Below are positions 22,422-29,170 of a stretch of DNA of 29,170 nt, piece by piece. Origin of the DNA: an uncultured Collinsella sp. (GTDB lineage Bacteria > Actinomycetota > Coriobacteriia > Coriobacteriales > Coriobacteriaceae); the NCBI GenBank assembly GCA_900754275.1, contig CAAECF010000089.1, forward strand, positions 1-29,170, given 5' to 3'. Made by a program: the position numbers and the translations under genes. The notes under the pieces were generated by a model. It was not told where the DNA came from. It was given only the letters and a program-made list of their open reading frames with translations, and did not search any database. Every line of letters starts with the position of its first letter. Position 1 is the stretch's first letter.

Positions 22422-22676
22422 ATGGGTCCGTTCCAGATTCTTCTGTTTGTCGTTTGGGCTGTCTCTGCCGTGGCGCTGACGATTCTCGTCCTGATGCATT
22501 CCGGTAAGGGCACCGGCGTTTCGGATATGATCGCTAGCTCGTTGTACAACTCCAGCTCTGCCACGGGCGTCATGGAGCAGAACCTCGATCGCTTGACGGT
22601 AATTATGGCCGTTGTTTTTGCCGTGTGCGTCGTCCTGTGCATGTTCTTCTTCCCGCAGGGTATCGTCGGCTACTAA
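22422..22676 (+). CDS. secG: SecG, preprotein translocase subunit
   Basis: An 84-residue membrane protein with two hydrophobic helices (about 3-22 and 60-80) joined by a Gly/Ser-rich cytoplasmic loop with SGKGTGVSDMI, as expected for SecG of the SecYEG channel. AAGGAG lies about 8 bases before the ATG. Its place after the glycolytic genes is conserved in Actinobacteria. It has its own promoter and is framed by terminators on both sides, so it is a single-gene unit. Confidence 0.9.
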   Translation: MGPFQILLFVVWAVSAVALTILVLMHSGKGTGVSDMIASSLYNSSSATGVMEQNLDRLTVIMAVVFAVCVVLCMFFFPQGIVGY

Positions 22677-22701
22677 GCATCGGCGTATATACGATTTCAA
22701 T

Positions 22702-22728
22702 GGGTCTCGCAGGTGCGGGACCCTTTTT
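22702..22728 (+). terminator. Intrinsic terminator after secG
   Basis: GGGTCTCGC (22702-22710) pairs with GCGGGACCC (22715-22723), one wobble pair, loop AGGT, followed by five T residues. Confidence 0.9.
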
Positions 22729-22817
22729 GTTTACATATTTGTAACAGAGTCAAAATATCCCCACATACTTCGCCCAACTAAAGAAATTCTTGACCGTTGA
22801 CCGGAATCAGGCCCAAT

Positions 22818-22869
22818 TTGTGCATAAAATGCGCTACTGTATTGCAAAACGTTGGCCTGTTGTGCATAA
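22818..22869 (+). promoter_or_regulatory. Paired TTGTGCATAA sites upstream of oppA
   Basis: TTGTGCATAA occurs at 22818-22827 and again at 22860-22869. The copies start 42 bases apart, about four helical turns, so a protein would meet both on the same face of the DNA. Each copy is nearly palindromic (TTRTGCAYAA). Possible promoter elements TTGACC (22790-22795 and 22797-22802), TAAAAT (22825-22830) and TACTGT (22835-22840) lie close by. CAAAACG (22845-22851) and CGTTTTG (22890-22896) form a further inverted repeat around the second copy. Confidence 0.4.
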
Positions 22870-22969
22870 CCAGCCATAGCAACGGGCGGCGTTTTGATGG
22901 TTCGGATCGGATTGTCTCGACATGTGTCCGACTGAACATTTCTTTGTCCTATCTCATAAGGAGGATGGC

Positions 22970-24646
22970 ATGGCTGATTCTATGTTCCACCAGCCCGTTA
23001 TGGGTCGTCGCGCCTTTGTTGGCGGCACCCTCGCTGCGAGCTCCATGGCTTTTCTTGCCGCATGCGGCAAGAAGGGCGGCGACGCTTCCGGTTCTGAGTC
23101 CGGTTCGACGCTGAACTTCTACATCAACAACCCGGTCTGCATCGACCCCTACAATGTCCAGGAGGACCAGGGCACTCAGGTCGAGTACCAGCTCTTTGAC
23201 GCTCTGACCTCTTATGACGCCGAGAAGGGCGAGATCGTTCCGCTGGCTTGCGAGTCCTTCGAGGCCAACGACGACGCCACCGAGTTCACCTTCAAGATCA
23301 AGAAGGCCAAGTTCCACAACGGTGACGACGTTACTTCCAAGTCCTTCAAGCTCGGTTGGGAGCGTCTGGTCAACACCAAGTCGGCCATCGCTACCGAGTA
23401 CGGCCCTTCTGAGGTCTCCTATCACCTTTCCATGGTCGAGGGCTATGACGACCTGCTTGCCGGTAACGCCACCGAGCTCAGCGGTGTTACTTGCCCCGAC
23501 GATGAGACCCTCGTCGTCAAGCTGTCTTCCGCTTACGCCGACTTCCCCTTCGTCGCCTCTCACCCGGCTCTGTCCCCGGTTCCCGAGTGCGCCGAGTCCG
23601 ATGCCAAGAGCTTCTATCTTGCACCGGTCGGTAACGGCCCGTTCATGATGGACGGCAAGTGGGAGGATGGTCAGGAGATCAACCTCAAGAAGTTCGACGA
23701 TTACTATGGCGACAAGGCCAAGATCGATGGCATCCACTTCCAGGTCATCAAGGACATGGAGACCGCTTACAAAGAGTTCCAGGCCGGTAACCTCGATGTC
23801 TGCGACGTTCCCGTTGCTCAGATCGATGCCGCTAAGAAGGATCGCGGCGTGTCCAAGGACGGCTACACCATGGGCGACGGCGAGCGCATGCTGCTCGGCG
23901 CCGAGCCTTCCACCTACTATCTGACCTGCAACAACACGGCCGAGCCGTTCAACAACGCCGACCTGCGCAGGGGTATCTCCCTGGCCATCAACCGTGAGGC
24001 CATCTGCAAGACCATCTTCAAGGGTACCCGTACCCCGGCCGACGGCATTGTTCCTCCGGGCATCGATGGCTACAAGGAGGGCGCATGGGAGTTCTGCGCC
24101 TACGACGTCGACAAGGCTAACGAGTACCTCGACAAGGTTGCTCCCGCTGGCGCTGACGGCGATCGTGGCATTAACGTGACTCTGTCCTACAACCAGGACG
24201 GTGGCCACAAGGAGATCATGGAGTCTATCATCGGCGACCTCGCCAAGGTTGGCGTTACCGCTGTCTCCGATACCCCCGAGTGGTCTGCCCTGCTCGAGCA
24301 GTATCAGAACTTTAACTATCAGTTCGGTCGTCTGGGTTGGATTGCTGATTACCCGATCATGGACAACTTCCTGTATCCGCTGTTCCACTCCGACTCCCTC
24401 GGTGGCGACAACCGCTCTGGTTACAACAACCCCGAGTTCGACGCCAAGGTCGACGAGGCCCGTACCACGGTTGACGACGAAGAGCGCGTCGCTAAGATGC
24501 AGGAGGCCGATGCAATGGTCGCTGCCGACTGCCCGGTCATCCCGGTGATGTTCTACACGCACACCATCGCCGGCTCCGATCGCATCAAGCACCTCTATGT
24601 CGATCCGCAGAAGCACGCCGATCTGGGTACCGCTGAGCTCGCCTAA
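22970..24646 (+). CDS. oppA: Oligopeptide ABC transporter substrate-binding lipoprotein (OppA type)
   Basis: A 558-residue SBP family 5 protein. The N-terminus has twin arginines in GRRAFVGG, a hydrophobic stretch and the lipobox LAAC with Cys32, so it is a predicted lipoprotein, probably Tat-exported. The mature protein has typical OppA features: NNPVCIDPYNVQ at the start, DPYNVQEDQGTQVEYQLFDA, and GWIADYPIMDNFLYPLF near the C-terminus. ATG 22970 has AAGGAGG five bases upstream; the frame extends to 22922 without a site. It is the first gene of a standard five-gene opp operon, is strongly codon-biased, and is separated from oppB by a hairpin. Confidence 0.92.
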   Translation: MADSMFHQPVMGRRAFVGGTLAASSMAFLAACGKKGGDASGSESGSTLNFYINNPVCIDPYNVQEDQGTQVEYQLFDALTSYDAEKGEIVPLACESFEANDDATEFTFKIKKAKFHNGDDVTSKSFKLGWERLVNTKSAIATEYGPSEVSYHLSMVEGYDDLLAGNATELSGVTCPDDETLVVKLSSAYADFPFVASHPALSPVPECAESDAKSFYLAPVGNGPFMMDGKWEDGQEINLKKFDDYYGDKAKIDGIHFQVIKDMETAYKEFQAGNLDVCDVPVAQIDAAKKDRGVSKDGYTMGDGERMLLGAEPSTYYLTCNNTAEPFNNADLRRGISLAINREAICKTIFKGTRTPADGIVPPGIDGYKEGAWEFCAYDVDKANEYLDKVAPAGADGDRGINVTLSYNQDGGHKEIMESIIGDLAKVGVTAVSDTPEWSALLEQYQNFNYQFGRLGWIADYPIMDNFLYPLFHSDSLGGDNRSGYNNPEFDAKVDEARTTVDDEERVAKMQEADAMVAADCPVIPVMFYTHTIAGSDRIKHLYVDPQKHADLGTAELA

Positions 24647-24743
24647 GAGTTTGCAGCTTCCGTGAGGGTCAAGTATTTACGTAGACCTCATGGGAAACAT
24701 ACAGTTCTCCCTAACCTGGGGTAAACTGGCTGATGGTAATTTT

Positions 24744-24775
24744 GGGATGCCGGTCTGGCGATCGGCATCCCATTT
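24744..24775 (+). terminator. Attenuator-like hairpin between oppA and oppB
   Basis: GGGATGCCG (24744-24752) pairs perfectly with CGGCATCCC (24763-24771) over a 10-base loop, followed by ATTTAGG. The U-tract is short, so partial termination is likely, favouring binding protein over pore and ATPase subunits. Confidence 0.6.
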
Positions 24776-24802
24776 AGGTTAATCCCTAGATAGGGGAGTG
24801 GT

Positions 24803-25840
24803 ATGGGTAAGTACATCGTTAAACGTGTGCTTCAGTTCATCCCGGTGTTTTTGGGCGTTACGCTGATTTTGTTCGCCCTCCAGAATATCGTGCCGGGAGA
24901 TCCGATCAAGCTGATCGGTGGAGACAAGGCTCTGTCCCCCGAGGTGGAGCTTCAGCTTCGCGTCCGCTATCACCTGGTCCAGTCGGACGAGGACGGCAAC
25001 GCGATCCTTGACGAGAACGGCGACCCCGTTCAAACGTCGCTCGTGGACCGTTACTTGTATTACATGAACGGCCTGCTTCATGGCGATCTGGGCAATTCGT
25101 ATCAGCGCAAGCTGCCGGTTACGGAAATCTTTGCCCAGAAGTATCCGTATACGGTCAAACTTGCCGCGTGCGCCATCGTGCTCGAGGCAATCATGGGTAT
25201 CGGTGCGGGTATCATTTCGGCGGTAAAGCGTTATTCCTTCTGGGATATTTTGGTAACGCTCACCACGTCGATCCTCGTTGCCGTCCCGGCCTTCTGGCTC
25301 GGTATGTTGCTGCAACTGTTCTTTGGCGTCATTCTCAAGGACGCCACGGGCGGTGCATTCTCCATGCCGATCTCGGGTGCCGGCGGTGCCAGCTCTCAGT
25401 ATCAGGATTGGATGCACTATGTGCTTCCGACCATTACGCTGGCTTCGGTTTCGACCGCTTATGCTGCACGCATTATGCGCTCGCAGCTGCTTGACGTCAT
25501 GAACCAGGATTACATCCGTACGGCAAAAGCCAAGGGTCTCTCCAATCGCGCGATCATCATCAAGCATGCGCTTAAGAATGCACTCATCCCCGTCGTTACC
25601 TATATTGGTGTCGACTTTGGCGGCATGCTTTCGGGCGCCATCCTGACCGAGACGGTCTTTAACTGGCCCGGTATCGGCTATGAGGTCTATCGCGCCATTA
25701 GCATGCGTGACTGGCCCATCGTTATGGGCGGCGTTACGCTCATCGTCGTCGTCGTCATGGTGATCAACCTGCTCGTCGACATTAGCTATGCATTCCTCGA
25801 CCCGCGCATCCGCCTTGGCGGTCCGTCGGATAAGGCCTAA
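24803..25840 (+). CDS. oppB: Oligopeptide ABC transporter permease OppB
   Basis: A 345-residue membrane subunit with the family N-terminus (YIVKRVLQFIPVFLGVTLILF), a hydrophilic region of about 100 residues, and five later helices. The EAA loop reads IRTAKAKGLSNRAIIIKHALK and is followed by GAILTETVFNWPGIG, both typical of OppB. The hydrophilic region contains an Asp/Glu/Asn-rich stretch (QSDEDGNAILDENGDP) longer than usual. GGGGAG lies upstream of the ATG. oppC follows after 14 bases. Confidence 0.93.
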   Translation: MGKYIVKRVLQFIPVFLGVTLILFALQNIVPGDPIKLIGGDKALSPEVELQLRVRYHLVQSDEDGNAILDENGDPVQTSLVDRYLYYMNGLLHGDLGNSYQRKLPVTEIFAQKYPYTVKLAACAIVLEAIMGIGAGIISAVKRYSFWDILVTLTTSILVAVPAFWLGMLLQLFFGVILKDATGGAFSMPISGAGGASSQYQDWMHYVLPTITLASVSTAYAARIMRSQLLDVMNQDYIRTAKAKGLSNRAIIIKHALKNALIPVVTYIGVDFGGMLSGAILTETVFNWPGIGYEVYRAISMRDWPIVMGGVTLIVVVVMVINLLVDISYAFLDPRIRLGGPSDKA

Positions 25841-25854
25841 GGGAGGTACGTCTC

Positions 25855-26790
25855 ATGCAGGAAACTGATCCTCAGTCTCAGGAGCAGGCTACCGCCACCA
25901 AGGCCGCATCTGCTCCCGCCAAGTCCCGCACGCTGTGGGGCGACGCTTTTAAGCGTCTTCGCAAGAACAAGCTCGCCGTTATCGGTGTCTGCTGGATCAT
26001 CATCGTCGTTGTGGTTGCCCTGACCGCAGATCTGTGGGCTAAGCCCTGGCTCGGTTCGCCAACGGCTTCCGACTCAACCACCATGGCCCAGACGTCGCTG
26101 ATGGCTCCGTGTGCAGAGCACCCGTTTGGCACCGACGCCCTTGGTCGTGACATTCTCGTCCGCGTTATCTACGGTGCACGTGTTTCGCTTTCCGTCGGTA
26201 TTATGGCCACTGCGATCTCCACGGTGATTGGTCTGGTCATGGGTGCCCTAGCCGGTTTCTACGGCGGCATCTGGGATACGATCATCATGCGCTGCGCGGA
26301 TATCTTCCTGGCATTCCCGTACGTGCTTTTCGTTGTCGCCATGATCGCCGTTATCGGCCGTGGTCTTCAGAACGTCTTTTTTGCCATCGGCATTCTCGGC
26401 TGGCCTTCGATTGCGCGCGTCTTCCGCTCTGCAATCTTGACGGTCAAGGAAAACGATTATGTTGACGCTGCGCGCGCGATGGGTGCATCTGATGCTCGTA
26501 TCGTCGTGCGTCACATCTTCCCGAACTCCGTCGCCTCCATCGTGGTCTACGCGACCATGAACATTGGTGGCGCCATTCTGACCGAGTCCGCTCTGTCCTT
26601 CCTCGGCATGGGCGTTATTCCGCCTACGCCTTCGTGGGGCTCCATGATTCAGGACGGTCAGCAGTATCTTCTGACTGCTCCCTGGATGATGATCATGCCC
26701 GGTCTGGCAATTCTCTCGACGGTGCTCGCCTTCACCCTGCTGGGTGACGGTCTGCGCGACGCCCTCGACGTCAAGATGAAGGACGCATAA
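25855..26790 (+). CDS. oppC: Oligopeptide ABC transporter permease OppC
   Basis: A 311-residue second pore subunit. A Gln/Ala-rich cytoplasmic N-terminus precedes the first helix (LAVIGVCWIIIVVVVALTA), then the family motif HPFGTDALGRDILVRVIYGARVS split by no insertions, and the EAA loop VDAARAMGASDARIVVRHIF. ESALSFLGMGVIPPTPSWG near the C-terminus is typical of OppC/DppC. GGGAGG precedes the ATG. oppD begins two bases after the stop. Confidence 0.93.
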   Translation: MQETDPQSQEQATATKAASAPAKSRTLWGDAFKRLRKNKLAVIGVCWIIIVVVVALTADLWAKPWLGSPTASDSTTMAQTSLMAPCAEHPFGTDALGRDILVRVIYGARVSLSVGIMATAISTVIGLVMGALAGFYGGIWDTIIMRCADIFLAFPYVLFVVAMIAVIGRGLQNVFFAIGILGWPSIARVFRSAILTVKENDYVDAARAMGASDARIVVRHIFPNSVASIVVYATMNIGGAILTESALSFLGMGVIPPTPSWGSMIQDGQQYLLTAPWMMIMPGLAILSTVLAFTLLGDGLRDALDVKMKDA

Positions 26791-26792
26791 GG

Positions 26793-27884
26793 ATGAAGAA
26801 GAACAAGAACTATGTGGACCTGAAGGACCAGCCGGTTCCCGAGGGCCAGCATCTGCTCGAGGTCGATGACCTTAAGATGTATTTCCACACCGAGGATGGC
26901 GTTGTTCGCGCTGTCGACGGTGTCTCCTACACGCTCGATCGCGGCGAGACCCTGGGCGTCGTCGGTGAGTCCGGCTCCGGTAAGTCCGTGACCGCCATGA
27001 CCATCATGGGTCTTATCTCGATGCCTCCGGGAAAGATTGAGGGCGGCGACGTTCGCTATCGCGGTCGTTCTATCCTCGAGATGACCGAGGAAGAGATGCA
27101 GCACATTCGCGGTAACGACATCGCGATGATCTTCCAGGATCCTATGACCTCCTTGAACCCGGTCTATAAGATCGGCAAGCAGGTGGGCGAGGGTCTTCGT
27201 CTGCACCGCGGCTACTCCAAGCAGGAGGCGCTCAAGCGTGCCACCGAGCTTTTGGACCTCGTTGGTATTCCCGAGCCCGAGAAGCGCGTCAATGAGTATC
27301 CGCACCAGTTCTCTGGCGGTATGCGTCAGCGCGTCATGATTGCCATGGCTCTTGCCTGCGATCCCGATATTTTGATTGCCGACGAGCCCACGACTGCCCT
27401 GGACGTTACCATTCAGGCTCAGATTATTGAGCTTATGCAGGAAATGCAGGAGAAGAACGGCAACGCCATCATCATGATCACCCATGACCTGGGCGTTGTC
27501 GCTGATATGGCCGACAAGATCATGGTTATGTACGCCGGCCGTCCCGTCGAGTTCGGTACTGCTGAGGAAATCTTCTACGAGAGCCGCCACCCCTACACCT
27601 GGGGCCTTATCCGCTCCATCCCGGAGCAGGCCATCGATGAGAAGAAGCCGCTTACGCCGATTCATGGCAACCCGCCTTCGCTCATGAACCTGCCCGAGGG
27701 CTGTGTCTTCTCCCCTCGCTGCCCCTATGCGACGGATAAGTGCCGCAAGCAGCGCCCCGAGCGTTTTGTTACCGAGTCTGGTCACTATTCTGCGTGCCAC
27801 TACGCTGGCGACCCCGAGTTCCTCAAGAACGCTCCTGTGACGTCCCGTACGCGCAAGGATTCCAAGAAGGGAGGCGAGGCGTAA
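26793..27884 (+). CDS. oppD: Oligopeptide ABC transporter ATPase OppD
   Basis: A 363-residue ATPase with Walker A GESGSGKS (58-65), Q-loop IFQDPMTSLNPV, signature FSGGMRQRVMIAMAL, Walker B LIADEPTTALDV and switch histidine THDLGVVADM. The C-terminal oligopeptide-transporter region is complete, with four spaced cysteines (EGCVFSPRCPYATDKC and a later SACHYA). The corresponding cysteines in the permease-ATPase fusion of the sialate importer are missing. The stop codon overlaps the next start by one base (TAATG). Confidence 0.94.
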   Translation: MKKNKNYVDLKDQPVPEGQHLLEVDDLKMYFHTEDGVVRAVDGVSYTLDRGETLGVVGESGSGKSVTAMTIMGLISMPPGKIEGGDVRYRGRSILEMTEEEMQHIRGNDIAMIFQDPMTSLNPVYKIGKQVGEGLRLHRGYSKQEALKRATELLDLVGIPEPEKRVNEYPHQFSGGMRQRVMIAMALACDPDILIADEPTTALDVTIQAQIIELMQEMQEKNGNAIIMITHDLGVVADMADKIMVMYAGRPVEFGTAEEIFYESRHPYTWGLIRSIPEQAIDEKKPLTPIHGNPPSLMNLPEGCVFSPRCPYATDKCRKQRPERFVTESGHYSACHYAGDPEFLKNAPVTSRTRKDSKKGGEA

Positions 27885-28912
27885 TGGCAGATACCAACGA
27901 GCGTACTCCGCTGCTGAAGGTCGAGCACCTCTCTAAGGAGTTCCCCGCTGAGTCCGGCATGTTCGCCAAGCGCTTCTCCAAGCGTGTCGTCTCTGCTGTG
28001 AATGACATTTCGTTCGAGATTTATCCGGGCGAGACCTTTGGCCTGGTCGGCGAGTCTGGTTGCGGTAAGTCCACCACGGGCCGTACCATCATGCGCCTGA
28101 CCAAGCCGACCGCCGGTAAGGTGTTCTTCCAGGGTAAAGATGTTGCCGAGATGAGCAAGCATGAGATCAAGGACATGCGTCGCGAGATGCAGTTTATCTT
28201 CCAGGATCCTTATGCTTCGCTCAACCCTCGTATGACCATCGGCGAAATCGTTTCTGAGCCCATGACCATTCATGGCGTGGGTACCAAGGAGGAGCGCATT
28301 GAGCGCGTCCGCGAGCTTCTCGACGTTGTCGGACTGAACCCCGAGCACATCAACCGCTATCCTCATGAGTTCTCCGGAGGTCAGCGTCAGCGTGTCGGCA
28401 TTGCCCGCGCGTTTGCGCTGAAGCCCAAGCTGATTATCTGCGACGAGCCGGTTTCCGCTCTGGATGTGTCCATTCAGGCCCAGGTTCTGAACCTGCTCAA
28501 GGAACTCCAGGACAAGTTCGGTACCGCGTATCTGTTTATCGCTCATGACCTGTCCGTCGTGCAGCACATTTCCGATCGCGTTGCCGTTATGTATCTGGGC
28601 AAGATGGTCGAGGTTGCGGACTGGAAGACGCTTTACAGCGAGCCTCACCATCCGTACACGCAGTCGCTGCTGTCTGCTGTGCCGGTGCCCGATCCTGATA
28701 TCCAGAAGACCCGTAAGCGCATCATCCTTGCCGGCGATCCGCCGTCACCGCTGGATCCGCCGACCGGTTGCCGTTTCCACACCCGCTGCCCGATCGCGCA
28801 GGGTATCTGCTCTGAGAAACTTCCTGAGTTTAAGGAAGTTGCACCGGGCCACTGCTGCGCCTGCCACTTCGCGGAGCCGTTCCCGATCAAGGAATCGCAC
28901 ATCGACCTGTAG
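27884..28912 (+). CDS. oppF: Oligopeptide ABC transporter ATPase OppF
   Basis: A 342-residue partner ATPase with Walker A GESGCGKS (56-63), Q-loop IFQDPYASLNPRM, signature FSGGQRQRVGIARAF, Walker B LIICDEPVSALDV and switch histidine AHDLSVVQHI. The C-terminal cysteine region is present (TGCRFHTRCPIAQGIC and later HCCACHF). AAGGGAGGCGAGG precedes the ATG, which overlaps the oppD stop by one base, so the ATPases are translationally coupled. The frame extends back to 27740 but that part is oppD sequence. Ends the opp operon. Confidence 0.94.
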   Translation: MADTNERTPLLKVEHLSKEFPAESGMFAKRFSKRVVSAVNDISFEIYPGETFGLVGESGCGKSTTGRTIMRLTKPTAGKVFFQGKDVAEMSKHEIKDMRREMQFIFQDPYASLNPRMTIGEIVSEPMTIHGVGTKEERIERVRELLDVVGLNPEHINRYPHEFSGGQRQRVGIARAFALKPKLIICDEPVSALDVSIQAQVLNLLKELQDKFGTAYLFIAHDLSVVQHISDRVAVMYLGKMVEVADWKTLYSEPHHPYTQSLLSAVPVPDPDIQKTRKRIILAGDPPSPLDPPTGCRFHTRCPIAQGICSEKLPEFKEVAPGHCCACHFAEPFPIKESHIDL

Positions 28913-28928
28913 TCGGTTGTTCTCGTCC

Positions 28929-29055
28929 GGGCCCGCCCTGGTGTTACTTTTCAGAACGTCCTCGGACATGCAAGAAACCCCCGCTGCGCACTTCGTGCGG
29001 CGGGGGTTTCTTGCGTCCTGCGGAGTGTTCTGAAAAGTAACTTCAGGGCGGGCCC
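28929..29055 (+). repeat. 127-bp inverted-repeat element after oppF
   Basis: Three arms pair in order around one axis: GGGCCCGCCCTG (28929-28940) with CAGGGCGGGCCC (29044-29055), GTTACTTTTCAGAAC (28943-28957) with GTTCTGAAAAGTAAC (29027-29041), and GCAAGAAACCCCCG (28970-28983) with CGGGGGTTTCTTGC (29001-29014). The tip is CGCAC/GTGCG over TTC. Only an internal loop of about 12 bases on each side is unpaired. The inner arm alone could terminate transcription from both directions. The overall size suggests an intergenic repeat or small non-autonomous mobile element. Confidence 0.7.
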
Positions 29056-29093
29056 TGGGGTAACTCGGCAGGGAGAGTGCGATTTCCTGATCG

Positions 29094-29123
29094 CTCACTT
29101 AATTTAATAAGAAATTGAGTGAG
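29094..29123 (+). other. AT-rich hairpin overlapping the next terminator stem
   Basis: CTCACTTAATTT (29094-29105) pairs with AAATTGAGTGAG (29112-29123), 12 bp with one G-U pair and loop AATAAG. Its last three bases are also the first three of the following GC-rich stem, so the two cannot both be complete. Confidence 0.5.
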
Positions 29124-29153
29124 GCCGGAGCTTTGGCTCCGGCCTCCTTATAT
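29121..29153 (+). terminator. GC-rich hairpin terminator near window end
   Basis: GAGGCCGGAGC (29121-29131) pairs perfectly with GCTCCGGCCTC (29136-29146) around TTTG, followed by CTTATAT. The T-run is interrupted, but the stem is very stable. The rest of the window to 29170 shows no gene. Confidence 0.65.
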
Positions 29154-29170
29154 AAGGGCTCGGCAAAGTA

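Noticed and set aside
1..29170. CRISPR arrays, insertion sequences, phage genes, origins
   Set aside because: No regularly spaced repeats, transposase or integrase motifs, or DnaA-box clusters were seen on either strand.

Overview
This GC-rich window reads as chromosome of a Coriobacteriia actinobacterium, most likely Collinsella. The evidence is its codon usage, Actinobacteria-type RapZ and NanA, Tat-exported substrate-binding lipoproteins, and gene order. Nearly everything is coded on the + strand. No tRNA, rRNA, IS element, phage gene or CRISPR array was found.

Layout. (1) 1-4635: the 3' end of uvrA, a YbaK-type Cys-tRNA(Pro) deacylase, murJ (lipid II flippase) and uvrC. (2) 4636-5000: a 365-bp leader with a dyad over a possible -10 box and a candidate structured RNA. 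(3) 5001-15430: a sialic-acid (amino-sugar) uptake and catabolism cluster. It encodes a Tat lipoprotein binding protein, a permease, a permease-ATPase fusion and an ATPase, an architecture known from SatABCD-type sialate importers. These are followed by an acetylxylan-esterase-family hydrolase, a degenerate paralogue lacking the nucleophile serine, an N-acetylneuraminate lyase, a ROK kinase (ManNAc kinase) and NanE epimerase. (4) 15532-17388: rapZ and whiA, directly adjacent and without the yvcK gene usually between them. (5) 17582-22257: a glycolytic run of gap, pgk, tpiA and gpmI, then secG (22422-22676). (6) 22970-28912: a complete five-gene oligopeptide ABC importer, oppABCDF. (7) 28913-29170: a 127-bp inverted-repeat element and further hairpins.

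How it fits together. The transporter would import sialic acid; an esterase could remove O-acetyl groups; lyase, kinase and epimerase would convert Neu5Ac to ManNAc, ManNAc-6-P and then GlcNAc-6-P plus pyruvate. No nagA, nagB, sialidase or dedicated regulator lies here, so these must be elsewhere. Stable hairpins sit at most boundaries inside the cluster and probably set relative expression of binding protein, transporter and enzymes.

The most interesting points are: the sialate cluster sits inside what is elsewhere a conserved uvrC-rapZ-yvcK-whiA-gap-pgk-tpi-secG block; the esterase-like pseudoenzyme; UvrC with a glycine at a usual Fe-S cysteine position; the structured leader upstream of the transporter; and two large inverted-repeat elements (14621-14718 and 28929-29055).
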